From the NCBI GenBank assembly GCA_002256145.1, contig NKIP01000022.1:1-61936 (forward strand): DNA of 61,936 nucleotides, given 5' to 3'. Source of the stretch: Comamonadaceae bacterium PBBC1. GTDB lineage: Bacteria > Pseudomonadota > Gammaproteobacteria > Burkholderiales > Burkholderiaceae_C. The notes under the pieces were generated by a model. That model ran no database searches. It had not been told where the DNA came from and saw only the letters and a list, made by a program, of their open reading frames with translations. Within the stretch, counting starts at the first letter, position 1. Each line of letters begins with the position of its first letter. Below are positions 54,277 through 61,936 of this stretch, in pieces. A program made the position numbers and the translations under genes.

Positions 54277-54722
54277 CCCACCGCCAAATGCGGGTCCCAC
54301 ACGTCCCAATAGCTCACGCGGCAATGGGGCTGCAGGCCCTCGCGCCAGGCCGTCCACAGCGCTGACTTGGGGTTGAAGTCGCCCGGCGCATGCACCCTCA
54401 GCAGCAGCGCCCGACGGGTGTCGGGCTTCACCACTTGCGACCAGGCACCCTGCAAAGCGCGAGGCTGATCGGCGGGGCTGCACGCAACGCCAAAGCCTGC
54501 ACGCAGGCCCCAGGCCACGCCACCTGATGGTGCACCATCACCGCCAGCTCTGACGCCTTTACAAGGGTCAGGTCGCAAGGCCAACAAGTCTTCGATGTCG
54601 GCGTTCACCCGCAAAGACCGTTCGCCATCCACGGCCAAAGCCATACGCGTGTCACGGACAGCTGCCAAAGTCTGGCGGCTGCTGTGCCACAAGGCCCATT
54701 GGCCCCACCAGCCCGCATCCAC
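54243..54722 (-). CDS. Hypothetical protein coupled to the DUF932 gene
   Basis: A 159-residue protein beginning with a GTG three bases after the stop of the DUF932 gene, so probably translated by coupling. No family recognised. Trp-rich ends (MDAGWWGQWALWHSSRQ, VSYWDVWDPHLAVGHKRFVV) suggest a folded domain, while the middle is less ordered. It could be a partner of the DUF932 protein. Its last 34 bases overlap the end of the convergent cREC gene. Confidence 0.55.
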   Translation of the reverse strand: MDAGWWGQWALWHSSRQTLAAVRDTRMALAVDGERSLRVNADIEDLLALRPDPCKGVRAGGDGAPSGGVAWGLRAGFGVACSPADQPRALQGAWSQVVKPDTRRALLLRVHAPGDFNPKSALWTAWREGLQPHCRVSYWDVWDPHLAVGHKRFVVWVGD

Positions 54723-54725
54723 CGG

Positions 54726-55808
54726 TCAGACCCGCTGGGCCAAGCTCAAAGCTTCTTGCTTGAGCTTATGGCCGTGCCCCATCCAGGCGCTGAAATAGCG
54801 GTCAGCCGGGTTTTGCTTGCGCCCTTTTTCGTGGTGGTCCACATACTCGGTCACCGCGTTGAGCAAACCCCAGACCGTGCCCCGGCTGCCCTTTTGGTCG
54901 GAGCCCATGCCTTCGCCGTCGAACAAACGCATCATCGTTTTGTAGGCATGGGCCTCCTCGATCTTTTGGCGATCGAGGTTCGTCGGCAACTCCTGCAGCG
55001 ACTGTCCCGCCTCCAAGCCTGCGCCCATAAAACCATGGCGCATGCGTTGCACCACCGCCACCAAATAATCTGATGCCTTGCGGGCATTGACCTGGCGTGT
55101 GGCCAAGTCCTTGGCTGTTTCGACAAACGCCTCAAAGGGCAAACGGATATCGCCCATGTGCCGCATGTTGAACTCGCGCCTGACCGACTCCTGGTCGTAC
55201 ATGGCCGAATGCCGGATCTTGACCGAGGCCCTTTCTTCTTTGGCCTCGGCCAAGGTGTTGGCACACACCACCCGCACATGGGTCAGGCGAACCTCGGTGC
55301 TGCTGCTCGCGTCGCAGCTGGTGGACATCAACACATACTGAGCCAGCTCATCGCCATCGGGCAAGGCCGCGCTGTTGCCCGTCTTGGCGGTGGCCCACAA
55401 AATCGCCCCGCCCCGCATCGTGCCTGCGGCCGACATGGTGAAAGCGTTTTCCCGCACGTACCACTCAAAAAAATTCATCACCTGCTGCGGCTGCACCACC
55501 TTGTAACGGTCAGACACCACCGCCAAGCCCTGATGCGTATCGCTGCGGTACAACACCTGCCGATTGGGCAAACTGTTGCTGAATCTGCGCCGCTCATAAA
55601 CGCTGTTGTCCACAAACTCGCCCGGCAATCCGTCTACCTGAAACTCGACATTGGCACTGCGAATCGACCAATCCAGACCCGCCTGCTGGCACCACACATC
55701 CATCGGCGCACCCGCTGGCAGCTGCTGCCCCAAACGATGCCAAGGCGTCTGCCCCGTCCAAGCCATTTCCACAAAGCCGTCCGGCCGCATCGTCAAATCG
55801 TGACTCAT
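54726..55808 (-). CDS. DUF932 (phage/plasmid-like) protein
   Basis: A 360-residue protein of the DUF932 family, usually found on plasmids, phages and integrated elements. Recognisable parts are MAWTGQTPWHRLGQQLP, YRSDTHQGLAVVSDRYKVVQ, FFEWYVRENAFTMSAAGTMR, VRLTHVRVVCANTLAEA and the C-terminal KGSRGTVWGLLNAVTEYVDH. No function is established. Tandem ATGs at 55811 and 55808 after CTGGGGGTTC make the start slightly uncertain. Its presence marks this stretch as probable accessory DNA. Confidence 0.82.
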   Translation of the reverse strand: MSHDLTMRPDGFVEMAWTGQTPWHRLGQQLPAGAPMDVWCQQAGLDWSIRSANVEFQVDGLPGEFVDNSVYERRRFSNSLPNRQVLYRSDTHQGLAVVSDRYKVVQPQQVMNFFEWYVRENAFTMSAAGTMRGGAILWATAKTGNSAALPDGDELAQYVLMSTSCDASSSTEVRLTHVRVVCANTLAEAKEERASVKIRHSAMYDQESVRREFNMRHMGDIRLPFEAFVETAKDLATRQVNARKASDYLVAVVQRMRHGFMGAGLEAGQSLQELPTNLDRQKIEEAHAYKTMMRLFDGEGMGSDQKGSRGTVWGLLNAVTEYVDHHEKGRKQNPADRYFSAWMGHGHKLKQEALSLAQRV

Positions 55809-56105
55809 CATGAACCCCCAGAAAAAGCTGGCCACCCCCACTGGATGGCCTGAGTGCATTGTCTGGACGGCTGCGACAAAAGGTGTCGTACCCGGCTGCA
55901 AAAACTGAATCGCCTGCAAAGACACCACCAGCGAGGCCACCACATCAGCGGCTTGCAAGGCCAACCGCAGCGCATTGCGCAGCGCGTGAACCGGGCCCTT
56001 AACCAAACTCACGCACCATGCGCGTATCGGCTGGCAAACCCAGCCAAGCCAGGTTCTCGCTGCGCGTCTTCGCGACTTGCGACGCATCTGGTCCGGTCGC
56101 CGACT
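55809..56105. other. 297-base stretch without a supported gene
   Basis: Upstream of the DUF932 gene. The minus-strand frame stays open through it, but the translated sequence has no recognisable family and no Shine-Dalgarno before a start. It probably contains the DUF932 promoter. A short hydrophobic run (VVASLVVSLQAIQFL) in that frame is noted but not called. Confidence 0.35.
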
Positions 56106-56498
56106 TCACTTGCTCTCAGGCGATGCGAACACACCCGCCCGCAAATCAAACGCATACGAATGCACCGTATGCACCTCCACCCACACGGTGTCTGTCTGCA
56201 ACAAAGCCGCCACGCCAAAGCGCGGATGGTGGCCACGGTTGTGCGCCAGCAGATCGTGCGTCAGCCAGCCTTGTCGATCCATCCAGCGGTGCTTTTCATC
56301 CAGCCAGTTGTGCTTTTCATCCAGCCAGTTGTGCACGGCCGGGTCATCGTCCATCACCTGCATGTTCAGACCCTCGGGACCCACACGCCCGCCCATCGCC
56401 TCTTGGCTGGCCAACAGCTTGTTGCTCATCTCGTCATACAAAGCGTTGGACTCGTCCAGCTTGTATTCCAGCCGGACCTCCACCTCGGCATCACTCAA
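56106..56498 (-). CDS. Hypothetical protein with internal HNWLDEK repeat
   Basis: A possible 130-residue protein starting at a TTG, so the start is unsure. It has an acidic N-terminal half (VEVRLEYKLDESNALYDEM) and a tandem heptad HNWLDEK-HNWLDEK-HRWMDR encoded by two identical 21-base copies (56296-56337 region). The C-terminal part contains WLTHDLLAHNRGHHPRFGV. No family recognised. It lies between the DUF932 gene and a Nudix gene on the same strand. Confidence 0.5.
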   Translation of the reverse strand: MSDAEVEVRLEYKLDESNALYDEMSNKLLASQEAMGGRVGPEGLNMQVMDDDPAVHNWLDEKHNWLDEKHRWMDRQGWLTHDLLAHNRGHHPRFGVAALLQTDTVWVEVHTVHSYAFDLRAGVFASPESK

Positions 56499-56676
56499 AG
56501 GCGGCAGGCCCTGCCCGGCGGGGTGAATATGTTGGGGATGGATGGAGTGTCGAGAGGGATGCGACAGGATGTGTCGGCGTCGGACTCCGGTGCGCAGGGC
56601 TTGCCCCCCCCCGCCACGCCCACCCCAATGCTTGCACTTCTGCGATCAACGGCCAGGCTGATCAAGCAAGGTCGCC

Positions 56677-57303
56677 TCACAAAGCCCTGATCGCCTCAAC
56701 GATCGCCCAGTCATGGTGGTTGTTCAGGTGGTTCATGAGTTGGTTGACGGGCACCAACATGACGGCCTGCGTTTCCCAGCACATATCCCCCGGGTAGCCG
56801 CCCAACCGCTCGGCCAGGTAATAGCGCGTGTAGCTGACAGAACGGGGCACGTCCACCAAATGGCGTTTGAGCCGGATTTGCAAACCCGTTTCCTCAAACA
56901 CCTCGACCAATGCCGTGGCTTGCATGGACTTGCCATCCAGCGTGCCCTTGGGAAAGGTGGCTTGGTAGCCCGCAAACTGGTTGGTGGGTGCCACCAGCCA
57001 GATGCGCCCATCGGGCTCCCGCACCACGGCACCGGCGGCAGTTCTGTCCAACCCGGCGGGCACAACAAAGGCCGGCTCATCAATCCAGTGCCGTTTGGCC
57101 AGCTCTTCCCATTCTTGCGTTGTGGCAGATGCCGCATGCCAACGCTCGACAGGCACACCATGGAGCTCGTCGGGCATGGGGCCATCGGGCACCACGCAGG
57201 CCATGGCGGCGGGGTCCTGCCAGGTTGGCAATGGCGTGGCTTGGCTGGGTGAGTGGATGGCGACGGGCTGCCCATGATTGTTCGGGCGCGGGTGGTGGGT
57301 CAT
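56677..57303 (-). CDS. Nudix hydrolase with degenerate Nudix box
   Basis: A protein of about 208 residues. The Nudix helix reads FPKGTLDGKSMQATALVEVF then EETGL. The REUxEExGU part keeps the glutamates (EVFEE) but has Val in place of Arg, and the G-x5-E spacing is one residue short. Similar divergent Nudix proteins still hydrolyse nucleoside-diphosphate compounds. AAGAVVREPDGRIWLVAPTN precedes the box. The start is uncertain (57303, 57312 or a GTG at 57369) because no clear Shine-Dalgarno is seen. Neighbours are unknown genes and a WYL regulator. Confidence 0.7.
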   Translation of the reverse strand: MTHHPRPNNHGQPVAIHSPSQATPLPTWQDPAAMACVVPDGPMPDELHGVPVERWHAASATTQEWEELAKRHWIDEPAFVVPAGLDRTAAGAVVREPDGRIWLVAPTNQFAGYQATFPKGTLDGKSMQATALVEVFEETGLQIRLKRHLVDVPRSVSYTRYYLAERLGGYPGDMCWETQAVMLVPVNQLMNHLNNHHDWAIVEAIRAL

Positions 57304-57515
57304 GTGGGGCATTGGGTTGTGTGATGTTGGGATTGGCATCAGATGCAGGCTTAGGAGGGGGATGAGCACTGGCTTTTAGGTGGGTCTACGGCTCGCTGCG
57401 CACAGAATATATGCAGGCTGTAACCATGTTTTACGGCGATTCACAAGCTTGTATTTCCGCAAGCGGCGCGGGCATTGGCGGTCGTTGTTGCGCAGGGATT
57501 TTCCGAGGTGCTCGG

Positions 57516-58478
57516 TCATGCACCCACCGCCGTTTTTTGCACATCCCGAATCTGCCCGCCAAAGCTGAGCAGCCAGCGGTCGAGCAGCAGGGTCTGCACC
57601 ACGGTGGCGGTGATGCGGTAGTCGGTGTCGGTTTCGGAGTGGGTTTGGTCTTCGGACAGGCGCGATTCGAGCAGGTGTTTGCCGGGGGCTTTGTCGATGA
57701 CGAAGCTCAGGCGGATGCGCTCACCGTTGGCGATGGCAAAGCGGCCGTCGGCGTCGTAGCGGGCCAGGTCAAAGTCGGGGCGCTCGAAGGTAAGCGTGCT
57801 GGCCTTGGCGCTGTGGACGCGGTGCAGGGCCATGCTGCGTTCGTTGTTGTAGCCGTCAAAGCGGCACACCAAATAGATGCGCGGGCCTTGTTGGGCCAGG
57901 CCCAGGGGCATGACGCGGTGTTGTTTGCGCTCTTCTTTGGCGTTGGTGTAGTCCAGCTCCAGCCATTGGTTGTTGTAGAGGGCTTGGCTGGTTTGTTCGA
58001 GCACGCCTTCGGCGATTTGGGGCGGCAGCAGGGGTTGGGTTTCGCTGACGACGCGCACTTTTTGGAGCCACTGTTTTTCGAGGGTGGCGTTTTGGTGCGG
58101 GGCGAGGTTGGCGCGGGCTTGTTCAAAAAAGCCGTTCATCGATTGCATGACGCTGGGCGGCAGCAGGGGGCGCAGTTGTTGCTCGGCCAGCATGAGCATG
58201 AGCGATTCTTGTTTGCTCAGGGCGGGCAGCATGAAGCCGGCCGATGGGCCTTTCCACTCGTAACCGTAGGGGATGCTGCGCTCGTCGCGGTCGATGCCAA
58301 ATTCCACACTCAGGCTTTTGAGCAGGCGCTGGATGCTGCGTTCGTCACGCTCAAAGCCTTCGGCGGCCAGGGCTTCGCGCAGCTCTTTGGCCGTGACTTT
58401 TCGGCCTCGCGGTATGCGGCGCAGCAATGCCAGCACCAGGAAGGTGGTTTCCAGGGTGTTGGATTTGGTCTTGGGCAT
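57516..58478 (-). CDS. WYL-domain transcriptional regulator
   Basis: A 320-residue regulator with an N-terminal winged helix (ETTFLVLALLRRIPRGRKVT, ELREALAAEGFERDERSIQR) and a WYL domain in the second half (ALYNNQWLELDYTNAKEERK, RVMPLGLAQQGPRIYLVCRF). WYL domains sense ligands, often nucleic-acid fragments or nucleotides, and such regulators frequently control defence or stress genes. The 145-base AT-rich gap upstream separates it from the tandem AAA+ gene on the same strand. ATG 58478 was preferred over an upstream codon at 58517. Confidence 0.85.
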   Translation of the reverse strand: MPKTKSNTLETTFLVLALLRRIPRGRKVTAKELREALAAEGFERDERSIQRLLKSLSVEFGIDRDERSIPYGYEWKGPSAGFMLPALSKQESLMLMLAEQQLRPLLPPSVMQSMNGFFEQARANLAPHQNATLEKQWLQKVRVVSETQPLLPPQIAEGVLEQTSQALYNNQWLELDYTNAKEERKQHRVMPLGLAQQGPRIYLVCRFDGYNNERSMALHRVHSAKASTLTFERPDFDLARYDADGRFAIANGERIRLSFVIDKAPGKHLLESRLSEDQTHSETDTDYRITATVVQTLLLDRWLLSFGGQIRDVQKTAVGA

Positions 58479-58504
58479 GGTGGGCGGGCAGTCAAAAAAG
58501 CAGT

Positions 58505-58590
58505 GACAAAGTATCACTTGTAAATGTGTATTTTTTTGTGATCGGTATTCATCATTTGATTCAATTTGTACTTTTTTATGACGTATGAAT
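58505..58590. promoter_or_regulatory. AT-rich control region upstream of the WYL gene
   Basis: Between 58505 and 58590 the sequence is strongly A/T-rich, with runs such as TGTATTTTTTTGTGAT, unlike the surrounding genes. An inverted repeat AGTGA-CAAAGTA-TCACT (58502-58518) lies near the start of the WYL gene and is a candidate operator for autoregulation. Promoter boxes could not be fixed with confidence. Confidence 0.4.
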
Positions 58591-58592
58591 GG

Positions 58593-58650
58593 GGGCGTGT
58601 GCCACGCCCTGCCCCACGGGTGGGCTCCTGCGTGGCGGGGTCCCGTGGGG
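58593..58650. repeat. REP-like unit after the tandem AAA+ gene
   Basis: GGGCGTG-TGC-CACGCCC (58593-58609) is a hairpin, followed by CCCACGGGTGGGCTCC. The same order of elements occurs at 44209-44247 (GGGCGTGG-G-CCACGCCC, then CCCACGGGGTGAGCTCC), so both are copies of one dispersed repeat. Confidence 0.65.
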
Positions 58651-58662
58651 AATGGCCGCAGA

Positions 58663-60801
58663 TCAGACGACGAAGCCGATGGCCCGGCTTTGTGCGCCGG
58701 GTTTGAGGGCGCATTCTTCGGTCAGGGCTTGCACCATTTGGCTGGCGCTTTGGATGGGGCGCAGGCGGCTTTGGCGCACGATGGCGGCGTAGTCGCCCGG
58801 GGTGAGCAGGCCCAGGGCAGCCAGGGCTTGGCGGTCTTGGGGCGTGGGTTCGCCCAGGCCCATGTGCTGGCAGTGGCGCTGCAGCAGTTGCAGGGCTTGT
58901 GCGGGTTTGAGGTAGCCAAACTTGAGCTTGAGGTCAAAGCGGCGCAAGGCGGCACTGTCCAGTCCGGCCATGAGGTTGGTGGACGCGATGAACACGCCGC
59001 CAAAGCTTTCCATTTGCGTGAGCATTTCGTTGACTTGGCTGACTTCCCAGCTGCGTTGGGCGTCTTCGCGGTTTTGCAAGAAGGTGTCGACTTCGTCAAT
59101 GAGCAGCAGGGCCTTGGCTTCTTCGGCCTGTGCAAAGGCTTTGGCGATGTTTTTTTCGGTCTCGCCCACCCACTTGCTGATGAGGTCAGACGCGCGTTTG
59201 ACGTGCAGGGTCAGGCCCAGTTGCTGGGCCAGCCAGCGGCCGTAGGCGGTTTTGCCGGTGCCGGGCGGGCCGTACAGGCAAATGCGGCCGGAGGGGTGTT
59301 GGCGCAGTTGTTCGGCCATGGCCAAGAGGTCGGTGTCGGTGTTGACGAAGGCGGGGTCGTACACCTCGGGCAGGGCATTGGGGTTGTGGCGGGCCAGTTG
59401 GGGGTGGTCTTGCGCTTGCAGGGTTTGGTTGATGAGCAACTCCACCGCTTGCTCGGTTTGGCCTTCGGGCAGTTGCGTGGCAATGCTTTGGATCACGCGA
59501 CTGGTGCGCGTGATCACTGCCGGGGCCAGGGCTTCGGATTGCGCAATGCGTTGGATGGCCGCGTCGCTCAGCAGACCTTGGCTGGCGTTGCGGATGATGC
59601 GTTCGCGCTGGGCCTGCGGGGGCACGGGCATCTCCAGCACCACGTCAAAACGGCGAATAAAGGCCGCATCCATGCCCATGAGCGAGTTGCCAATCCACAC
59701 GGTGGGCAGGTGGTTGTTTTCAAGCAGGCGGTTGATCCAGCCTTTGGTTTGGCCGGGGCTGCGGCGGCGGTGACCGAAGATGTCGCTCTCTTCGGGGTGG
59801 TTGAAGGCGTCTTCGATTTCGTCAAACATGACCAGCGCCTGGCGCTGCGCAAACAGGCTGTGCGTGGCGCTGAGCGCTTTGATGCGCTTGCGTCCCGAGA
59901 TGGGTTCTTCGTCTTCATCTTGGGTGGTGACTTCAAAGAGCTCGCAGCACAGGTCTTTGGCCAGCAGCTTGGCCAGCTGGGTTTTGCCGGTGCCGGGCGG
60001 GCCGTACAGCAGCACATTGACGCCGGGCTGGCTTTGGGTGAGCGCTTGACGCAAGTAGGGGCGCAGCACCTGCAGGGCCTTGGCGCAGTGCGCGTAGTCG
60101 TCAAAGTCCAGGTGGCCGGGATCGCTGGGCACGATCATGTCCTTGAGCCAATCGGTGGGCTGCAAATCGTTTTCGATCAAGCGGTGGGGCAGTTTGTTGG
60201 ACAGCAGGTCGAGTTTGCTGTCCAGCGCATGGTTGGCGTGCACATCCACAACAACCAAGCCCGTTTTGGACAGCAAACCATCGCTGCGCAGAGCCTGGCG
60301 AATGGCCCCGAGGTCCAGGCCAAGGAGGGTGGCCATGGCTTGGTACAGCCGTTGGCTGTCCAGATTTTTGACATAGCCCGTGGCCTGGCTCAAGTGGATG
60401 TCGCCTTTGATCAGCATGGCGAACTCCAGCACACGGCTCTCGACATCGGACAGCCCCACGAGTGTGGCGATGCGTGCCACGTTGCCCGTCAAGGTGGCGG
60501 ACACTTGCATCTGGTGGGCGCGGCGTTCGACTTGCGCCAGCAGGCGAGACAGCGTGAGCCGGGTTTTGGCGGGTTTGGGTTGTTCGACTTCTTCTTCGTC
60601 TTCGTCTGTCGAGGGAACCACCAGCCCGAGCCAGCGGGCCAGGTCGGCGTCCTCAAACCCGAAGCGTGTGACGAAAAAGCGATCGCCTTTGAGCAACACC
60701 AAGATGCGCAAGACCCACAGCCGAACAATGTCAGGGTCGGTGCAGTCCTGGTCGGCGATGAGGGTTGAAACGAGCGAGCTGATGCGCGAGTTGGCGGCCA
60801 T
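58663..60801 (-). CDS. Tandem AAA+ ATPase of unknown function
   Basis: A 712-residue protein with two AAA+ modules. The first has Walker A GPPGTGKT (267-274), Walker B VMFDEIED (324-331), a sensor-like GNS (371-373) and Arg383-Arg384. The second has GPPGTGKT (511-518), LLIDEVD (566-572), STN (607-609) and ALRRFD. Both sites look active. The N-terminal ~220 residues are a separate helical domain with an acidic linker ([10 protein letters not shown], 65-74). The fold recalls CDC48/ClpX-like remodelers but no known family was recognised. ATG 60801 follows AGGAGGAAAAA, a strong site. A WYL regulator gene lies next downstream. Confidence 0.8.
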   Translation of the reverse strand: MAANSRISSLVSTLIADQDCTDPDIVRLWVLRILVLLKGDRFFVTRFGFEDADLARWLGLVVPSTDEDEEEVEQPKPAKTRLTLSRLLAQVERRAHQMQVSATLTGNVARIATLVGLSDVESRVLEFAMLIKGDIHLSQATGYVKNLDSQRLYQAMATLLGLDLGAIRQALRSDGLLSKTGLVVVDVHANHALDSKLDLLSNKLPHRLIENDLQPTDWLKDMIVPSDPGHLDFDDYAHCAKALQVLRPYLRQALTQSQPGVNVLLYGPPGTGKTQLAKLLAKDLCCELFEVTTQDEDEEPISGRKRIKALSATHSLFAQRQALVMFDEIEDAFNHPEESDIFGHRRRSPGQTKGWINRLLENNHLPTVWIGNSLMGMDAAFIRRFDVVLEMPVPPQAQRERIIRNASQGLLSDAAIQRIAQSEALAPAVITRTSRVIQSIATQLPEGQTEQAVELLINQTLQAQDHPQLARHNPNALPEVYDPAFVNTDTDLLAMAEQLRQHPSGRICLYGPPGTGKTAYGRWLAQQLGLTLHVKRASDLISKWVGETEKNIAKAFAQAEEAKALLLIDEVDTFLQNREDAQRSWEVSQVNEMLTQMESFGGVFIASTNLMAGLDSAALRRFDLKLKFGYLKPAQALQLLQRHCQHMGLGEPTPQDRQALAALGLLTPGDYAAIVRQSRLRPIQSASQMVQALTEECALKPGAQSRAIGFVV

Positions 60802-60899
60802 TTTTTCCTCCTGATGATAGGTTCACCATTGTCCGAACGAGGGCGACAAGCCGTGTCGGGGTGACGCACAGCCCGACAAGGTGCTGGCCAGAAAAACCT

Positions 60900-60958
60900 C
60901 AGGCCCTGCGGCTTGCGTCGGGCGGCTTCGCCGCCCTCCTACAATGCAAGCCTGCAAA
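60900..60958. repeat. REP-like palindrome upstream of the UPF0149 gene
   Basis: GGGCGGCTTCGCCGCCC (60929-60945 region) is a compact hairpin followed by TCCTACAATGCAAGCC, matching the CTCCTACA ending of the other extragenic repeats in the window. It precedes the gene starting at 60972. Confidence 0.5.
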
Positions 60959-60971
60959 ACAGGAACACCCC

Positions 60972-61748
60972 ATGAACACCACCGCTGGCTTGGAAGCCGA
61001 AGACTTTGACACCTTGGACAACATCCTTGATGACCTGCGCGAGCGCTTTGAAGAGACGCCTCAGTGGGAGTTTTGTGAGGGCTTCATGGCCGCGCTGGTG
61101 TGCTGCCGCCGCGCCATTCCCGACAGCGAGTGGCTGCCGATGCTGCTGGGCATTGACCCGGACGAGGCCGAAGGCGGCAGTTTTGCCGATGACGCCCAGC
61201 GCCAGCAGTTCATGGCCTTGTGGCAGCGCCGTTTTGACGAAATCAAGCTCGCGCTGGACACACCCGTGGAGGCTCTGGACGACGACAAGGCCTATGCGCC
61301 CGAGGTGATGGATGTGCGTGGCGCCATCGCATCTCTGCCGCCCGAAGAACGTGAAGAGATCGACGACAGCGAAATCCCGTCTTTTGCGCAGGTGTGGGCG
61401 CTGGGCTTCATGTTTGCGGTGGAAAACTGGTCCGATGAATGGACGGCTCCAAAAGACAAAGACGCGTCCAAGTGGCACGACCTGTCACTCGAAGCCGTTG
61501 TGGCCCTGACCGAAGATGACGACGCAGTGCCGACCCTGTCAGCCTTGTCAGAAGACGGCCCGCCCAGCGTGAGCGAAGAACGCCTGAACGCCTATGGCGA
61601 GGCGCTGTGGGCGGTGTACGACCTGCGCGAGATCTGGCGCAACATCGGCCCGCGTGTGGCCCAAGTGATCAAAGAAGCCACGCCGGGACGTAACGACCCG
61701 TGTTCGTGCGGCAGCGGGAAAAAATTCAAGAAGTGCTGCGGGGCCTGA
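60972..61748 (+). CDS. UPF0149/YecA-like protein with C-terminal SEC-C zinc motif
   Basis: A 258-residue protein. The N-terminal ~200 residues match the UPF0149/YecA type ([36 protein letters not shown]). The tail [18 protein letters not shown] is the SEC-C motif (C-x-C-x8-C-C), a zinc-binding module best known from SecA and linked to ribosome or SecB contact. Function of YecA-like proteins is not firmly known. ATG 60972 has AGGAA upstream; a longer frame to 60861 covers a repeat. A group II intron end lies 67 bases beyond the stop. Confidence 0.85.
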   Translation: MNTTAGLEAEDFDTLDNILDDLRERFEETPQWEFCEGFMAALVCCRRAIPDSEWLPMLLGIDPDEAEGGSFADDAQRQQFMALWQRRFDEIKLALDTPVEALDDDKAYAPEVMDVRGAIASLPPEEREEIDDSEIPSFAQVWALGFMFAVENWSDEWTAPKDKDASKWHDLSLEAVVALTEDDDAVPTLSALSEDGPPSVSEERLNAYGEALWAVYDLREIWRNIGPRVAQVIKEATPGRNDPCSCGSGKKFKKCCGA

Positions 61749-61814
61749 CCGATAAAGAGGGCATACCCAGCATGGGTTGGAAACCCCGCCGTTTTGGGGA
61801 AGCCCCACATTTTG

Positions 61815-61936
61815 ATAGGGGTAGAGAAGGCCGAAGCCTCCCCTCCCTCCGAACCGTGCGTGCAGTTTTCCCGCACACGGCTCTCCAGTCAGTGGTTTCC
61901 TCATCGGGATTGGCTCGCTTTCAATCGGGCCTGCGT
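61815..61936 (-). mobile_element. Group II intron, 3' end, running off the window
   Basis: On the minus strand, 61883-61851 reads GAGCCGTGTGCGGGAAAACT then GCACGCACGGTTC: the 33-base domain V hairpin, with the catalytic AGC near its base and a GAAA loop. Domain VI follows (61848-61815), with an AGGC-TTCG-GCCT tip and CTACCCCTAT at the end, placing a bulged branch-point A (61822) eight bases from a 3' splice site at 61815/61814. Upstream sequence (61884-61936) should lie between the maturase gene and domain V. The rest of the intron is outside the window. Confidence 0.85.

Noticed and set aside
55812..56087. N-terminal extension of the DUF932 protein
   Set aside because: The frame is open but has no ribosome-binding site, and the family's conserved start region begins after 55808.
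58585..60768. 727-codon plus-strand frame opposite the tandem AAA+ gene
   Set aside because: Low-complexity Gly/Gln/Val/Phe translation typical of antisense to a GC-rich gene; the minus-strand frame has two Walker A/B pairs.

Overview
The window looks like a chromosomal segment of a betaproteobacterium of the order Burkholderiales, probably Comamonadaceae-like. This is inference from gene content, not a database match. The clues are a Bug/TctC-type binding protein, the argS–SPOR–dsbA and lptA–lptB–rpoN gene orders, a bactofilin next to an M23 peptidase, a phasin next to a TetR regulator, a fused isobutyryl-CoA mutase (IcmF) and generally GC-rich coding sequence. No rRNA, tRNA or CRISPR array was recognised.

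Layout. 1-745 is a pile-up of insertion-sequence remnants: an IS21-type end with the start of istA, a piece of istB truncated at both ends, and the 3' end of an IS3-type transposase with its inverted repeat. 785-4388 is a visibly more AT-rich four-gene catabolic operon (Bug binding protein, RraA-like aldolase, 2-hydroxyacid dehydrogenase, LysR regulator). A second IS3-type terminus lies on its far side at 4667, so the block looks acquired. 4892-6395 is a hipBA toxin-antitoxin pair with a clear palindromic operator. 6570-13134 (minus) holds a radical-SAM enzyme, a TPR–Memo–AMMECR1 fusion, slmA, argB, rmlD and rmlB. 13311-16790 holds a phasin, a TetR regulator, coaX, bactofilin and an M23 peptidase. 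17017-25055 (minus) is a peptide-type ABC transporter operon with an M81/MlrC-like peptidase and an amidase; a second amidase diverges at 25212. 27355-30645 is icmF behind an ACGTCAA-type operator.

30877-46511 carries a Tat-exported PhoX-like phosphatase with a candidate Pho box, then amn, a lipid kinase, gshB, a class II glutamine amidotransferase, an MFS pump with two small upstream genes, malate synthase G, HMG-CoA lyase, a LysR regulator, a psiF-like gene and argS. 46523-50987 is an envelope and regulation block (SPOR protein, dsbA, lptA, lptB, rpoN). 51001-54276 holds an rRNA methyltransferase overlapping a PIN-domain gene, then a sirtuin overlapping a receiver-like 'cREC' gene. 54243-60801 (minus) is the least explained part: a DUF932 protein coupled to an unknown gene, a repeat-bearing unknown, a degenerate Nudix hydrolase, a WYL regulator and a 712-residue tandem AAA+ ATPase. 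A UPF0149/SEC-C gene follows. The window ends inside a group II intron on the minus strand, with domains V and VI visible.

The best candidates for undescribed biology are the WYL–tandem AAA+ pair with its accessory neighbours, the Sir2–cREC overlapping pair, and the Memo–AMMECR1 fusion overlapping its radical-SAM partner. All assignments come from reading the sequence and from family knowledge; no searches were run.
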